From: Lysobacterales bacterium
GTDB lineage: Bacteria > Pseudomonadota > Gammaproteobacteria > Xanthomonadales > SZUA-5
Assembly: GCA_019187485.1 (NCBI GenBank)
Contig: JABAQR010000007.1
Location: forward strand, 1 to 58,355
Direction: 5' to 3'
DNA: 58,355 bases
Shown: positions 30,301-38,375 of the stretch, in pieces
Layout: each line of letters starts with the position of its first letter
How positions within the stretch are numbered: position 1 is the first letter of the stretch
Program-made: the position numbers and the translations under genes
The notes under the pieces: generated by a model
The model's database searches: none
Told to the model about the DNA's origin: nothing
The model's input: the letters and a program-made list of their open reading frames with translations, nothing else

Positions 30301-31325
30301 CACATGTTCGGGTCGTTGAGACGGGTCTTCAGGATGTTGATCACCGGCACCGCGATGCGCTGGCCGGTACCGGGGCCGCGGTTGGACTGCCTGAAGTCCG
30401 GGCGGCCTGGTTCCTCCAGACGCTGGATCTGGCCGAGCGAGTTCGGCAAACCGGTTTCCGGAAAAGTGGTGTTGATGTTGCGCCCGCCGCGTTCGAACAC
30501 GCGGAAGATGTCGCCCGGCGGGATCACCTCCCAGGCGGGCATCGGCACCAGTTGCTCCAGCGCACCCTTGACCGCGGCCTGTGGCGTCACCGGTTCCAGC
30601 GCCTTGATGATCGCGGCGGCACCGTCGCGCTGATAACCCTCGCCGAGGATGTAGCGTTTGAAGGGCAGAATGCCGTTGTTGTACGCAGCGCCGCCCCAGA
30701 GCATCGCACTGGTGGCCATGATCGAGCGCTTCGCGGCTTCGATGATCGGCTGGTGGCAGGCGCCGCAGGCTTCGTCCGCCACGCGCAGGTCGCTGGGATT
30801 GACGAAGCGCGTGAACTCCGGCGCCTCGCGGTTCAGCAGCGCGTAGCTGCGTTCGGGGTTGGCCGAACTCGGGTAGTGCCAGGCGCCGGGGTAACGCGGC
30901 AGCACGTGTGCGCGTTCCATCGCGGAGAAATAGTCGGGCGCGTACTTGTGAGCGCCATGCTCGTGGCCATCGCCGTGATCGTCGGCGGCGTGCTCGCCGG
31001 GATTGCCATGCCCCGGCGCCTGTGCGACATGGTCGTCGGCGCCCTTCGGTCCCATCACCGTGGCGTCGCCGCCGTGGCAGTCGGTGCAGCCCAGGATCAC
31101 CGAGGGCGAGGCGTGCATCGAGACCTGGTCGATCGGGTTGTGGCAACTCACGCAGCCATCGCTCTTCGCGGCCGCCTGCGCCTTGGTCTGCATGCGCGGC
31201 GCGTCCGGCGCCTTCACGTAATGGCGTTCGACCGCATGCTCCTCTTCGGCGGCACGGAGGGCGGGGACGGTCATGGTCCCGGCAATGGCCGCGATGATCA
31301 ACAGGGCGATGAAGGGGGGCTTCAT
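27399..31325 (-). CDS. Exported decahaem cytochrome c fused to an LVIVD beta-propeller
   Basis: This 1308-residue protein has a signal peptide (MKPPFIALLIIAAIAGTMT) and ten CxxCH motifs: CVSCH, CTDCH, CGACH, CAACH, CMNCH, CVDCH, CKDCH, CYSCH, CGGCH and CTDCH, spread over about the first 800 residues. The C-terminal 450 residues contain at least six propeller repeats of the LVIVD type (for example YVYVAEGSKGMRVYD, YWFYFATPKGIVIVDMN, YAYVAAGVEGLVIVDV). It ends in a hydrophilic tail. It probably works as a periplasmic or surface electron carrier, with the propeller as docking or substrate module. The gene follows the outer membrane barrel gene by 17 bases, as in porin-cytochrome conduits. No described family with this exact fusion comes to mind. 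Confidence 0.85.
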   Translation of the reverse strand: MKPPFIALLIIAAIAGTMTVPALRAAEEEHAVERHYVKAPDAPRMQTKAQAAAKSDGCVSCHNPIDQVSMHASPSVILGCTDCHGGDATVMGPKGADDHVAQAPGHGNPGEHAADDHGDGHEHGAHKYAPDYFSAMERAHVLPRYPGAWHYPSSANPERSYALLNREAPEFTRFVNPSDLRVADEACGACHQPIIEAAKRSIMATSAMLWGGAAYNNGILPFKRYILGEGYQRDGAAAIIKALEPVTPQAAVKGALEQLVPMPAWEVIPPGDIFRVFERGGRNINTTFPETGLPNSLGQIQRLEEPGRPDFRQSNRGPGTGQRIAVPVINILKTRLNDPNMWFMGTNDQPGDFRNSGCAACHVPYANDRDPRHSGKYAQFGHMGGSQQADPTIPKGQPGHPLKHAFTRSIPTAQCMNCHMHQPNMFINTFLGYIMWDYESDAPSMWPEQQKYPSHAEARKALDRNPEEAVIRGKWSDLEFVKEVSALNPKLKDTQFADYHGHGWNFRAIFKRDRVGNLLDAEGNKVSDDDPKKFEKAVHMSSIHVDLGMHCVDCHFAQDMHGNGHIVGEVMAGVEIQCKDCHGTPDQYPNLITSGPMASKQGRDLSTLRNPDGKRRFEWIAGKLIQRSIMESGLQWEMTLVKDVSDPASAHYNAKADRAHTMRADPKKQDFGKDVPPTEYAHGEDKMLCYSCHTSWTTSCGGCHLPIQANWKTDRKHYEGGFTRNYATYNPQVARDDVFMLARHGEIKDFKYAPMRSSSALVLSSTNSNRERIYIQQPPIAASGYSSQALAPHYPHTERRTETKTCTDCHLSEEGDNNAIMAQLLGHGTKFMDLLGFNAWVGGEGEINAVQVTEWEEPQAVIGSYLHRYAYPDWYRNHEGHGRQLQHAAQHDAGVANCIQLRGEYVYVAEGSKGMRVYDAASIANKGVSQKIVTAPFSPLGHDTHVATKNATCVVLATTQPVQPSRNQGDLMRKTNLEQPAHPIYRYAFISDAEEGLILVDIDTLLDGEPRNNFLERALTWNENGVLDGARHLTIAGYWFYFATPKGIVIVDMNDPMKPRYVRTVPMQDPRGSQQQFRYLFVTTARGLEVLDITHPGQATPVDGALVPIRDAHKLHVARTYAYVAAGVEGLVIVDVTRPTAPKLYQRFNGDGAIGDSRDVTVASTNASLYAYVADGRNGLHVVQLTGPDIQPKFYGYSPEPKPKLIASYKTGKPALSLSRALERDRAVDETGGQVAILGRVGARPLNETEQKAFYLDDDGQPWFVTDRVEGPRGITSPVLPWKNNRTLEQQRAEAKATDATARPAGSH

Positions 31326-31342
31326 GAAGGCCTCGCGCGCGC

Positions 31343-33133
31343 TCAGTACGTCAGGATCACATTGCCCAGCACGGTGTAGAACGGGTCGCGTTCGCCGTAC
31401 AGGTCCTCGAGGCCGTCGCCGGGTTCGAGCAGCGCGCCGGACAGGCGCACCACGATGTTCTGGGTCATGAACGGGCGCCAGATCCAGGCGACCGAGAGGT
31501 CGGTTCCGATCTCGCGGGCTATCGGCGCCTGATTGCGCGCCGCCTCGAGCACGGCGGTGTCGTCGAACCACATGTGGTTCAGGTTGAAGGACACGCGCGA
31601 CTCCGGAGTCAGGTCGAAATCGGCGCCGACGCCGATCAGTTGCAGGCCCGGGTTCTCGAAGTTCGACTGGCCCTGTTCCTTGGACGGCCGCATCGACGGC
31701 AGGATGCCGTTGCGCGGCGCCAGGGTGACGCCGCCGCCGCCGATCAAGGGGATGTTCTGGCGGATCCAGTAACTGGTGTCGGCGCCGGCGAAGATCGGAT
31801 TCTCGAAGATCGCATCGTAACCATTGCTCTTGTCGTCGAAGGGATCGTCGTCGCCGCTGGCGTAGGCCACCGAGATGCGCGGCCGGATCCAGTCGAAGTC
31901 GCGCGAAAGTTCGGCCGCCAGGAAGCCGGCGCGGATGTCGGAATCGCGGCCGGTGAAGGTGCCGAGGTTGTCGCCGAACACGTAGTAGGCGGAAGTCGAC
32001 AGGTTGTACGAACCGATGCGACCGTCGGCATTGTGTCCGACGTAAATCGCGTCGTACTCGCGAAACTGTTCGGTGCCGAGCGAAGAGGGGCGTGCGATGA
32101 AGCCGTTGCTGTCGAAGAACAGTTCGTCCTCGCGGTTACGGTTCCAGGCGATGATCGCCTGCTGGGTGAAACCGTGCAGGCCGAACAAATCCTGCCAGTA
32201 ATAGTTGGCGATGAAGATGTCGTCGTCGCGCAGGCCCTGCGCAACGTCGTTCAGGCCCGAGTTCAGATCCTTCTCGACGCGCCGGAACCACGCGAGGTTG
32301 TACTGCTTCTTGTTGTTGTCGCGATTGCCGAAGAGGCGAACGCCGAACTGCAGATCCTGGAACAGGAAGCCGCGGAAGTCGCTGGAGAAGGGCTGGATGC
32401 CGAATCGAATGGAATCGAAGTCGTAACGCGGGGTCACGTCGCGCAGGTGGACGTCGGCGAACACTTCCTGGAGTGCGACGAAGCCGTCGTCGCGGATCGT
32501 GCCCTTGCGCGGATCGATGGTCAGCGCGCGCACATCGTCAACCTCGACGCGGTTGTAGTTGAAGGCCAGCGTCAGCCGGTACTCGTAGGCGGGCGGCTTG
32601 AAGGTGGTGTTGCCCTTGTAATAGACGAGGCCGGCGAGGATGGTCTGCGCGAAGATGGTCTGGTCGAAGCCCGAGAAGATGTCGACCGCGCCGGGGTTCT
32701 CGCTGGCCTGCGGGCCCACCGGGGTTGGGATCGAACGCGGCTCCAGCAGGGTGTCCGAGATTGCCAGCAACGACAGGAACCAGTCGTCGTGCAGAGGCTT
32801 GTCGCCCTTCCAGAGGTTCTGGTTGTAGGGGTCGTACCACGGGTGCTTGAAACCGAGCGTCTCCATCAGGCGCCAGCGGTCCGGCACCGGGATGAACTCG
32901 CCAACCGCGTCCACCGGCGCCGGATCGACGTTGTTCGGGTTCTGGTCGGGGCGGTAGCGCGGACCGGGTGCGGGGTGGCCGGGGCGTCGACGTTTCAGCG
33001 CCTGCCTGTCCGGATCGTAGAGATAGACGGGCAGAGCGCCACCGATCAACGGTCTGGTCTGGCTCAGCATGGCCGCGGGCAGATCGGCCGGGCACAGCAG
33101 CGTGGCGAACGCGGCGGAGAGACAAAGGCTCAT
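31343..33133 (-). CDS. Outer membrane beta-barrel of a cytochrome-linked locus
   Basis: The 596-residue protein has a signal peptide, then an N-terminal plug-like segment (FIPVPDRWRLMETLGFKHPW, YDPYNQNLWKGDKPLHDDWF). The rest has alternating amphipathic strands with many Tyr/Phe/Trp, such as RYDFDSIRFGIQPFSSDF and GVRLFGNRDNNKKQYNLAWF, and ends VLGNVILTY with a terminal aromatic residue. This is a porin-like barrel, long enough for more than 20 strands. I see no CxxC of the MtrB type, so homology to MtrB is not supported. It starts one base after the stop of the HbpS-like lipoprotein gene and is followed by the decahaem gene, so the three are likely one transcript. It could insulate the decahaem protein or admit its substrate (inference). 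Confidence 0.8.
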   Translation of the reverse strand: MSLCLSAAFATLLCPADLPAAMLSQTRPLIGGALPVYLYDPDRQALKRRRPGHPAPGPRYRPDQNPNNVDPAPVDAVGEFIPVPDRWRLMETLGFKHPWYDPYNQNLWKGDKPLHDDWFLSLLAISDTLLEPRSIPTPVGPQASENPGAVDIFSGFDQTIFAQTILAGLVYYKGNTTFKPPAYEYRLTLAFNYNRVEVDDVRALTIDPRKGTIRDDGFVALQEVFADVHLRDVTPRYDFDSIRFGIQPFSSDFRGFLFQDLQFGVRLFGNRDNNKKQYNLAWFRRVEKDLNSGLNDVAQGLRDDDIFIANYYWQDLFGLHGFTQQAIIAWNRNREDELFFDSNGFIARPSSLGTEQFREYDAIYVGHNADGRIGSYNLSTSAYYVFGDNLGTFTGRDSDIRAGFLAAELSRDFDWIRPRISVAYASGDDDPFDDKSNGYDAIFENPIFAGADTSYWIRQNIPLIGGGGVTLAPRNGILPSMRPSKEQGQSNFENPGLQLIGVGADFDLTPESRVSFNLNHMWFDDTAVLEAARNQAPIAREIGTDLSVAWIWRPFMTQNIVVRLSGALLEPGDGLEDLYGERDPFYTVLGNVILTY

Positions 33134-33134
33134 G

Positions 33135-35180
33135 TCACTTGCCCTCGCAGACGTTTTGTTCGGTGGAATCGATGAAGGGCGCCTGCGGGCACTGCACGTA
33201 GCGCAGGCGCGCGTTGAAGGGCACGAGGGTGTCCGCGCGACGCGTCATCGGTGCGTTGTGGATGGTGCCGTTCAGAAGCGCACCGGCGTTGTGCAGACCG
33301 AGGAAGGCGACCATGTCGTCCTGGTCCACGCCATCTCCGGAGATGCCGATGGCGCCGACCAGTTGCTCGCCACGGAAGATCGGCACGCCGCCGGGGAAAA
33401 TCTGGATGCCGTTGGCGATGGCCGCCGGACCCGGACAGTTGAAACCGATATCCGGAAGCGGAGTGGGGTTCTGCGCGGTCGGCGCCGGCGCCAGCTCGGC
33501 GCCGTCGAGGAACAGCCGGAAGCCGGCCTGGTTCAGGTAGTGGGCGACGTGCAGTGCGATCGAGGTGTAGGAGAGATCCAGTTGCAGGCCGACGTCGAAG
33601 GGGCTCCAGGAATCAAACTCGTTGCTGAAGGGGCCGGCGGCGGTGCCGAAAATGCCGTCCGGGTAGAACGGCCGGGCGATGTTGCCGACCGCGCGCGCGC
33701 TGAAGGCGATCACGCCGTCGCCAAGCGCGCTCGGCAAGCCGAAGAAGTCGCGTGTGCGCGCCGTCGTGCTGGTGATCGTGCCGGTGCCGACGGTCTGCAA
33801 GCGCACCTCCGGCGGTGTCACCGTGGTGTTCAAGGTTGCGCTGAAGTAGCTCGGGTTCGGCAAACCGTTGAGTGTGCTGGCGGCGTTCGCACTGGAGAAG
33901 AAGGCAGCGGTGCGCGCCTTCTGCAGCGACACGTCGAGGCCGAAGACCGGTGCGTCGCGGGTGCGCCCGAGCGCGAGCACGCGGCCGCCGGCGTCTACCA
34001 CCGAGACGCTGACGCGCGATTGCGAGCCGAAGGGCTGGCGGATCTGCGCGCGTTGGCGGTTGGCCACCTTGAGCGCCTCGCGCAGTATGGTCAGGGCCTC
34101 GTTGGCGCTGAGCGCGCCCGGGCCTTCGCCGGCGCGCGCCGCGAAGCGGTTCTGGTTGGCGGCGTCGACCACGACGAACGCGTCCAGGTCGGCCAACTCA
34201 GGGCCGGCCGGACGGATGCCGGACGCGGGCGTGCCGAAGGCGGTGCCCTCGCGTACCTGTGCGTCGGCATAGGCGGGCACGCGGATGAAACTGCCGGCAC
34301 TGGAGGACAGCGCCGGGGCGTTGCCGGGTTGACGCGTGAGGTCTGTGAACTCGACGTCGGAGTAGCGGAAAGTCTTGCCGTCGGCGGTGATGGCGTCGGC
34401 GCGGCGGTTGGTCGGCGCGCCGAAGCCGAAGGTGCCGGCGAGCGCGATCATCTCGTCCGCGTCGCGGTCGCGATCACTGATGCGCGCATCGAGTGTGTAG
34501 TCGGGGTCGGCGGCGACGCCGATGCCGCCGACCGGCACGCCATTCTTGTACAGCGGGAAGCCGCCGGGATCGGCCGACAGTCCGAGCGGCGAGCGTTTCG
34601 GTCCCGGGCCTGATGCCTGGCCCGCCTGGAAGCGGACCATGAAATCCGAGCACGGCAGTTGCGAGAACTGCACGCCGAACAGCGGACCGGAAGGTGCGTT
34701 GCTCTCGCCGGGATTGAAGCTCTGCTGCACGATCTGGCTGGCCGTGCGCGTGGTGAAGGCGTTGCCTTCGCTGGACAGGTAGGCGCCGGTGATCGCCTTG
34801 GCGATCGCCGCCAGTTCCGAGGGCACCCGGAGGTTCTCGAGGCCGCCGGCGACGGTGCGTTCGGAATGGATCGTCACGGTCGGCCGCGCGCCGTTCATGC
34901 GCCAGACGCCGAGCACGTTGCCGACGCGGTCGACCACCGCGATTGTCGCCGGCAGGTTTTGTGCCTGTGCCTCGGCGACCGCTTGCGCGATCACCGTGCC
35001 GACGTCGGCGACGGTGAGGAAGGAAGCGCTGGTTGCGCAACTGCCGGTGCAGCCCTGCGCCGGAGCGCCACCGGTGGGCGGGGCGGTGCCGGCGCCGTCG
35101 GGACCACCGCCGCCCCCGCATCCACCGGCGAGCGTCACGACCAGACCCAGTGCCACGCTGCGAATGCGTCGCCCAGCCAT
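33135..35180 (-). CDS. Lipoprotein with two HbpS/GlcG-like domains
   Basis: The 681-residue protein has a lipobox (LAGGC) followed by a Gly/Pro-rich linker. Two domains of the HbpS/GlcG type follow. The first begins ADVGTVIAQAVAEAQAQ and continues TIAVVDRVGNVLGVWRM; the second begins ANEALTILREALKVAN and continues VSVVDAGGRVLALGRTRD. Each ends with a segment like FRGEQLVGAIGISGDGVDQDD. HbpS binds haem, and GlcG relatives are of unknown role. ATG at 35180 is preceded by GGGAGGAAG and is preferred to the ATG at 35207. Position at the head of the barrel/decahaem transcript suggests a haem-handling or redox-partner role. A short inverted repeat and a possible -10 box lie upstream. Confidence 0.75.
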   Translation of the reverse strand: MAGRRIRSVALGLVVTLAGGCGGGGGPDGAGTAPPTGGAPAQGCTGSCATSASFLTVADVGTVIAQAVAEAQAQNLPATIAVVDRVGNVLGVWRMNGARPTVTIHSERTVAGGLENLRVPSELAAIAKAITGAYLSSEGNAFTTRTASQIVQQSFNPGESNAPSGPLFGVQFSQLPCSDFMVRFQAGQASGPGPKRSPLGLSADPGGFPLYKNGVPVGGIGVAADPDYTLDARISDRDRDADEMIALAGTFGFGAPTNRRADAITADGKTFRYSDVEFTDLTRQPGNAPALSSSAGSFIRVPAYADAQVREGTAFGTPASGIRPAGPELADLDAFVVVDAANQNRFAARAGEGPGALSANEALTILREALKVANRQRAQIRQPFGSQSRVSVSVVDAGGRVLALGRTRDAPVFGLDVSLQKARTAAFFSSANAASTLNGLPNPSYFSATLNTTVTPPEVRLQTVGTGTITSTTARTRDFFGLPSALGDGVIAFSARAVGNIARPFYPDGIFGTAAGPFSNEFDSWSPFDVGLQLDLSYTSIALHVAHYLNQAGFRLFLDGAELAPAPTAQNPTPLPDIGFNCPGPAAIANGIQIFPGGVPIFRGEQLVGAIGISGDGVDQDDMVAFLGLHNAGALLNGTIHNAPMTRRADTLVPFNARLRYVQCPQAPFIDSTEQNVCEGK

Positions 35181-35206
35181 CCTGCTTCCTCCCCGAGTTG
35201 AGAGCA

Positions 35207-35225
35207 TCGGTCCCTCCCGGACCGA
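35207..35225. promoter_or_regulatory. Inverted repeat upstream of the HbpS-like lipoprotein gene
   Basis: TCGGTCC (35207-35213) and GGACCGA (35219-35225) form a perfect 7-base inverted repeat around CTCCC. It lies between the candidate -10 box at 35240-35245 and the start at 35180, so it is placed for an operator or a leader hairpin. There is no direct evidence of a regulator. Confidence 0.4.
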
Positions 35226-35239
35226 CCGCGGCTGAACCG

Positions 35240-35245
35240 ATCATA
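35240..35245 (-). promoter_or_regulatory. Possible -10 box for the lipoprotein-barrel-decahaem unit
   Basis: The minus strand reads TATGAT within AAGGTTATGATCGG, about 60 bases before the ATG at 35180. It is a good match to a sigma-70 -10 box, but no clear -35 element is visible at the expected distance. Confidence 0.3.
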
Positions 35246-35383
35246 ACCTTGTGACGCCGACGAATGAGAAGCATTGTCCGAGGCGATCTTGCTCTCGCCG
35301 CGGATGGCGCGCGCCTTCGACCGCAGGCGCTACCATCCGCGCTCCGCGTGGCGCCCTGCCGCGCGCAATCCGAGGAGTGATCG

Positions 35384-36358
35384 ATGAACAAGGCAAGGTG
35401 GTGGCTCGTCCTGCTCGCCGTCGTGGCGGTGCCATTGCTGGCGCAGAAACCGGGTGAGAAGGCCTACGCCCCCGAAGACCTCACGCGGCTGACCCAGACC
35501 GAGCAGGTGCGCGTGCTCGAGAAGCAGTACGCCGAGCTGTCCGGGGGCCGGCAGTTGCCCGAGGATCAACTCGAGTTCTACCTGGAGCAGATCCCGCGCG
35601 GCTGGACCTACGCGCAGATCACCGCGGACATGGCGACCTCGATCCAGGACCGCGTCGATGGCAACACCTACCAGGGGACGCAGCCGCCGCAGGAGCAATG
35701 GACCACGCCGGGCTGGCAACACGAGTTCCCGGGCCGCGGCCAGGTGATCGAATGCGCCTCACGCGATGGCGCCTACCGCGAGTGCCTGACCGGCTTCCGC
35801 AACCCGCCGTCGATCCAGCGCCAGTTGTCGTCGACGCGCTGCACCGAAGGCCGCAACTGGGGTCACCGGCCCGGCGTCGTGTGGGTCTCGCGCGGCTGCC
35901 GCGCGCTGTTCATCGAAGCCGCCCCGGCCACGGGGCAAATGCCTGAAGTCAGCTGCAGCAGCGTGCGCGGCTATCGCGAATGCAATGTCGCCTTCCGCGG
36001 CGTGGCGGTGCTGTTGCGACAGCTCAGTGGCAGCAGCCTGTGCGTGGAAGGCCGCACCTGGGGACAGCGTCCTGGTGTGATCTGGGTCGATCGCGGCTGT
36101 GGCGGTGTTTTTGCCGAAGGCTACCGCTCCAGTGGTGGTTACTACGATCCGGCGCAGTACGGCGATTTCGTGATCGACTGCGCCAGCCTCGACGGTGCCT
36201 ACGCGTTGTGCAGCTGGGATGGCCGTCGGGGCCGTCCGTACCTGCTCGACCAGTATTCGCGACAGCCTTGCGTGGAGGGCATTTCCTGGGGCTACACGCC
36301 GCGGCGCGGACTGTGGGTGGATCGCGGCTGCCGGGCTCGTTTCGGCGCGGGGCAGTAG
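35384..36358 (+). CDS. Exported protein with three DUF3011 repeats
   Basis: The 324-residue protein starts with a signal peptide (WWLVLLAVVAVPLLA). A polar region of about 100 residues precedes three repeats starting near residues 120, 188 and 263. Each repeat has paired cysteines near its start (for example CASRDGAYREC and CSSVRGYREC), a middle segment like LLRQLSGSSLCVEG and an end like RTWGQRPGVIWVDRGCGGVF. Four cysteines per repeat suggest disulphides in the periplasm. The function of DUF3011 is unknown. AGGAG precedes the ATG, and a good hairpin terminator follows. It is oriented against the cytochrome genes on either side, so it is transcribed separately. Confidence 0.8.
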   Translation: MNKARWWLVLLAVVAVPLLAQKPGEKAYAPEDLTRLTQTEQVRVLEKQYAELSGGRQLPEDQLEFYLEQIPRGWTYAQITADMATSIQDRVDGNTYQGTQPPQEQWTTPGWQHEFPGRGQVIECASRDGAYRECLTGFRNPPSIQRQLSSTRCTEGRNWGHRPGVVWVSRGCRALFIEAAPATGQMPEVSCSSVRGYRECNVAFRGVAVLLRQLSGSSLCVEGRTWGQRPGVIWVDRGCGGVFAEGYRSSGGYYDPAQYGDFVIDCASLDGAYALCSWDGRRGRPYLLDQYSRQPCVEGISWGYTPRRGLWVDRGCRARFGAGQ

Positions 36359-36373
36359 ATCCAGCCGATGATT

Positions 36374-36414
36374 CGCGAGCCGGTCCGGCTGCTGCCGGAC
36401 CGACTCGCGGTTTT
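36374..36414 (+). terminator. Intrinsic terminator after the DUF3011 gene
   Basis: CGCGAG (36374-36379) and GGTCCGGC (36382-36389) pair with GCCGGACC (36394-36401) and CTCGCG (36404-36409), with a 4-base loop and a 2x2 internal mismatch. GTTTT follows. It begins 16 bases after the stop and separates this gene from the convergent decahaem gene ending at 36517. Confidence 0.8.
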
Positions 36415-36516
36415 GCACGATTCCCCCACGGGCAGGCGCTCGCCGGGATTCCGGTTCCTCGCGCAGCCCGCGACGCAGACAACGCGACCTGCTCCGCTTC
36501 GATTGTTTCGCGAACC

Positions 36517-38238
36517 TTATTTTGCCGTCACGCCCGGATGCAGCGGCATTTCCGCCTGGTGGAAGCCGTGGCAATCGATGCAGGTGCTGCCGAGTTGCCG
36601 CGCCGCTTTTTCGCCGCCGTGGCAGTCGCGGCATGCATAGGGCGGTTTCGCGCTGCGCGTACCGACGGCGCCGATCGGCGGAATCAGCAGATCGGCGCTG
36701 CTCATCGACTGGGCGGCGACGTGACAGTCGGCGCATTCCATCGTCGCGTGCCTGGCGTGCGTGAAGCGCGCTTTCTCGAACCATACGCCAGACACGCGCA
36801 CCGGGGCGACTCGCCAGCCGGACTGAGTGGCCGCCGGGTCCTTGCTGACCTCGTGACAGATGGTGCAGGTGCGCTTGCCGAACAGGTCGTCGGTCATCCG
36901 CAGGGTCTGCTCGCGCGCCCATTGCAGCGCCTGGCGGGTCTCTTCCTGGGTGGCGGCGGCCTGGCCCGGACGCCGCCGCTCACGCACGAACACCGGGGCC
37001 TGGATGTCGTCGTAACCGCCTTCCAGGGCGACGCGCGAGTAGTACTCCGCCAGTTGATACTGAATCTCGGCGACCTTGCCGTGGGGCACCTGGCGGTCCG
37101 GCATGCGCAGGTCGAAGTCGAGTTTGTGGCAACGCTGGCAGTGTTGCTCGAAGTCGATTGGCGCCAACAGGGCACCACCGGGTTCGGAACGGTGGCAGTC
37201 GGCGCATGTGAGTGTGCGCTGGCCTTCGGCAGTCTTGAGGCCTTTGGGATCGAGATGGGTGGCGTGCGGGAACTTGAGGCCGGAAGTCTCGGTCAGCGGC
37301 GACTTCTCCATGCTGACGCGGGTAGGCGCGAATTTGCCTTGCTCGTCCCAGGCCGGCAGCAGCACCTTGAAGTCCGGGTGATGGGTGCCGAAATCGCCGA
37401 CGTCGCCCACCTCGGTCTTGCCGGCCACGCGTTCGGACAGGTTGCGGTGACAGTCGCTGCACAGGATCTGGTCGGAGCGCACCAGGCCGTCGTCGCCGTT
37501 GTGATCGCGATGACAGTGCGCGCAGCGCGACTCGGCGATCTCCGGCAGCGGGAACTTGACCGGATCCGCGTGTGCCGCGGTGCCGGCGTGGCAGGCCAGA
37601 CACTTGTCGTCGCGGACGACGTTGAAAGGCTCGCCGTGGCAGCTCTGACAGTCGTTCGCCATGGTGTGGTGGGCGGACGCCAGCGGCCCGGAATCCCAGA
37701 TGTTGAGGCCGACCGCGGGGGTCTCCTTGACCAACGAGCGGAAGGTGCCGACGTAATGCGCGACGATCGGCAGCAGCAGTCCGAAGAACAAGGTCGCGAG
37801 CAGCAGCGTCCAGGCCCAGCGGCGCTTGGACAGGCCGGTTTCCGCCAGGCTCTGCGGCAGCGCCTCGGACTGCTCGCGTGCGGCGACCTCGGCCTTGTCG
37901 ACGAGGCCGACTTCCACGGCCGCCTCGAAGTCGGGAGGCGGATCGATCAGGGTGATGCGGACATTCCCGATCTCGATGGTGTGGCCGGATCCGACCACCG
38001 CGTTCTGTTCGAAGCGGCCGTCGATGCGCAGGCCGGCGGCGACCAGCGATTCGACGCAATGGCGGCCGCCACCGAGCGTGGTCACGGTGGCGTGTTCGAG
38101 TGCCGCGCGCAGATCGTTGACGAAGATCGCCTGATTCGCGGCGCGACCGATGGTCAGCGTTTCGCCGAAATGGATCTCCTCCTCGTACTGGATGCTGCCC
38201 TTGCCCTTCCTGGTGACGCGGCGGATGAACCATCTCAT
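36517..38238 (-). CDS. FHA-like / transmembrane / decahaem cytochrome c protein
   Basis: The 573-residue protein has a cytosolic N-terminal domain of about 100 residues resembling FHA (GETLTIGRAANQAIFVNDLR, ALEHATV, IEIGNVRITLI). One membrane helix follows at about 141-161 (WAWTLLLATLFFGLLLPIVA), then a periplasmic part with ten CxxCH motifs: CQSCH, CLACH, CAHCH, CSDCH, CADCH, CQRCH, CTICH, CADCH, CRDCH and CIDCH. In typical FHA domains a Ser precedes the core His (SxxH); here it reads AALEH, so classical phosphothreonine binding may be lost. The protein probably takes electrons from the membrane cytochrome b and passes them to periplasmic carriers. It lies downstream of the cytochrome b gene, separated by a heptamer-built inverted repeat. 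Confidence 0.85.
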   Translation of the reverse strand: MRWFIRRVTRKGKGSIQYEEEIHFGETLTIGRAANQAIFVNDLRAALEHATVTTLGGGRHCVESLVAAGLRIDGRFEQNAVVGSGHTIEIGNVRITLIDPPPDFEAAVEVGLVDKAEVAAREQSEALPQSLAETGLSKRRWAWTLLLATLFFGLLLPIVAHYVGTFRSLVKETPAVGLNIWDSGPLASAHHTMANDCQSCHGEPFNVVRDDKCLACHAGTAAHADPVKFPLPEIAESRCAHCHRDHNGDDGLVRSDQILCSDCHRNLSERVAGKTEVGDVGDFGTHHPDFKVLLPAWDEQGKFAPTRVSMEKSPLTETSGLKFPHATHLDPKGLKTAEGQRTLTCADCHRSEPGGALLAPIDFEQHCQRCHKLDFDLRMPDRQVPHGKVAEIQYQLAEYYSRVALEGGYDDIQAPVFVRERRRPGQAAATQEETRQALQWAREQTLRMTDDLFGKRTCTICHEVSKDPAATQSGWRVAPVRVSGVWFEKARFTHARHATMECADCHVAAQSMSSADLLIPPIGAVGTRSAKPPYACRDCHGGEKAARQLGSTCIDCHGFHQAEMPLHPGVTAK

Positions 38239-38262
38239 GGGGCGAGCCCCTCAGCGGGAGCA

Positions 38263-38368
38263 GGAAAAAGGAAAAAGGAAAACGGGAAACGGGAAAGCAG
38301 GCTGCGGGCGGCATGCCGGCTTTGCTCTTTTGTCTTCCCTTTTTTCATTTTCCCTTTCCCCTTTTCCC
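38263..38368. repeat. Imperfect inverted repeat with purine heptamer arms
   Basis: The left arm 38263-38297 is five 7-base units (GGAAAAA, GGAAAAA, GGAAAAC, GGGAAAC, GGGAAAG). The right arm 38334-38368, read on the other strand, is GGGAAAA, GGGGAAA, GGGAAAA, TGAAAAA, AGGGAAG. The arms are 35 bases each and enclose a 36-base GC-rich loop. The element fills most of the 137-base gap between the cytochrome b gene and the FHA-decahaem gene. The A/T-rich arms stand out sharply from the surrounding DNA. Confidence 0.85.
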
Positions 38369-38375
38369 GCCGTTC

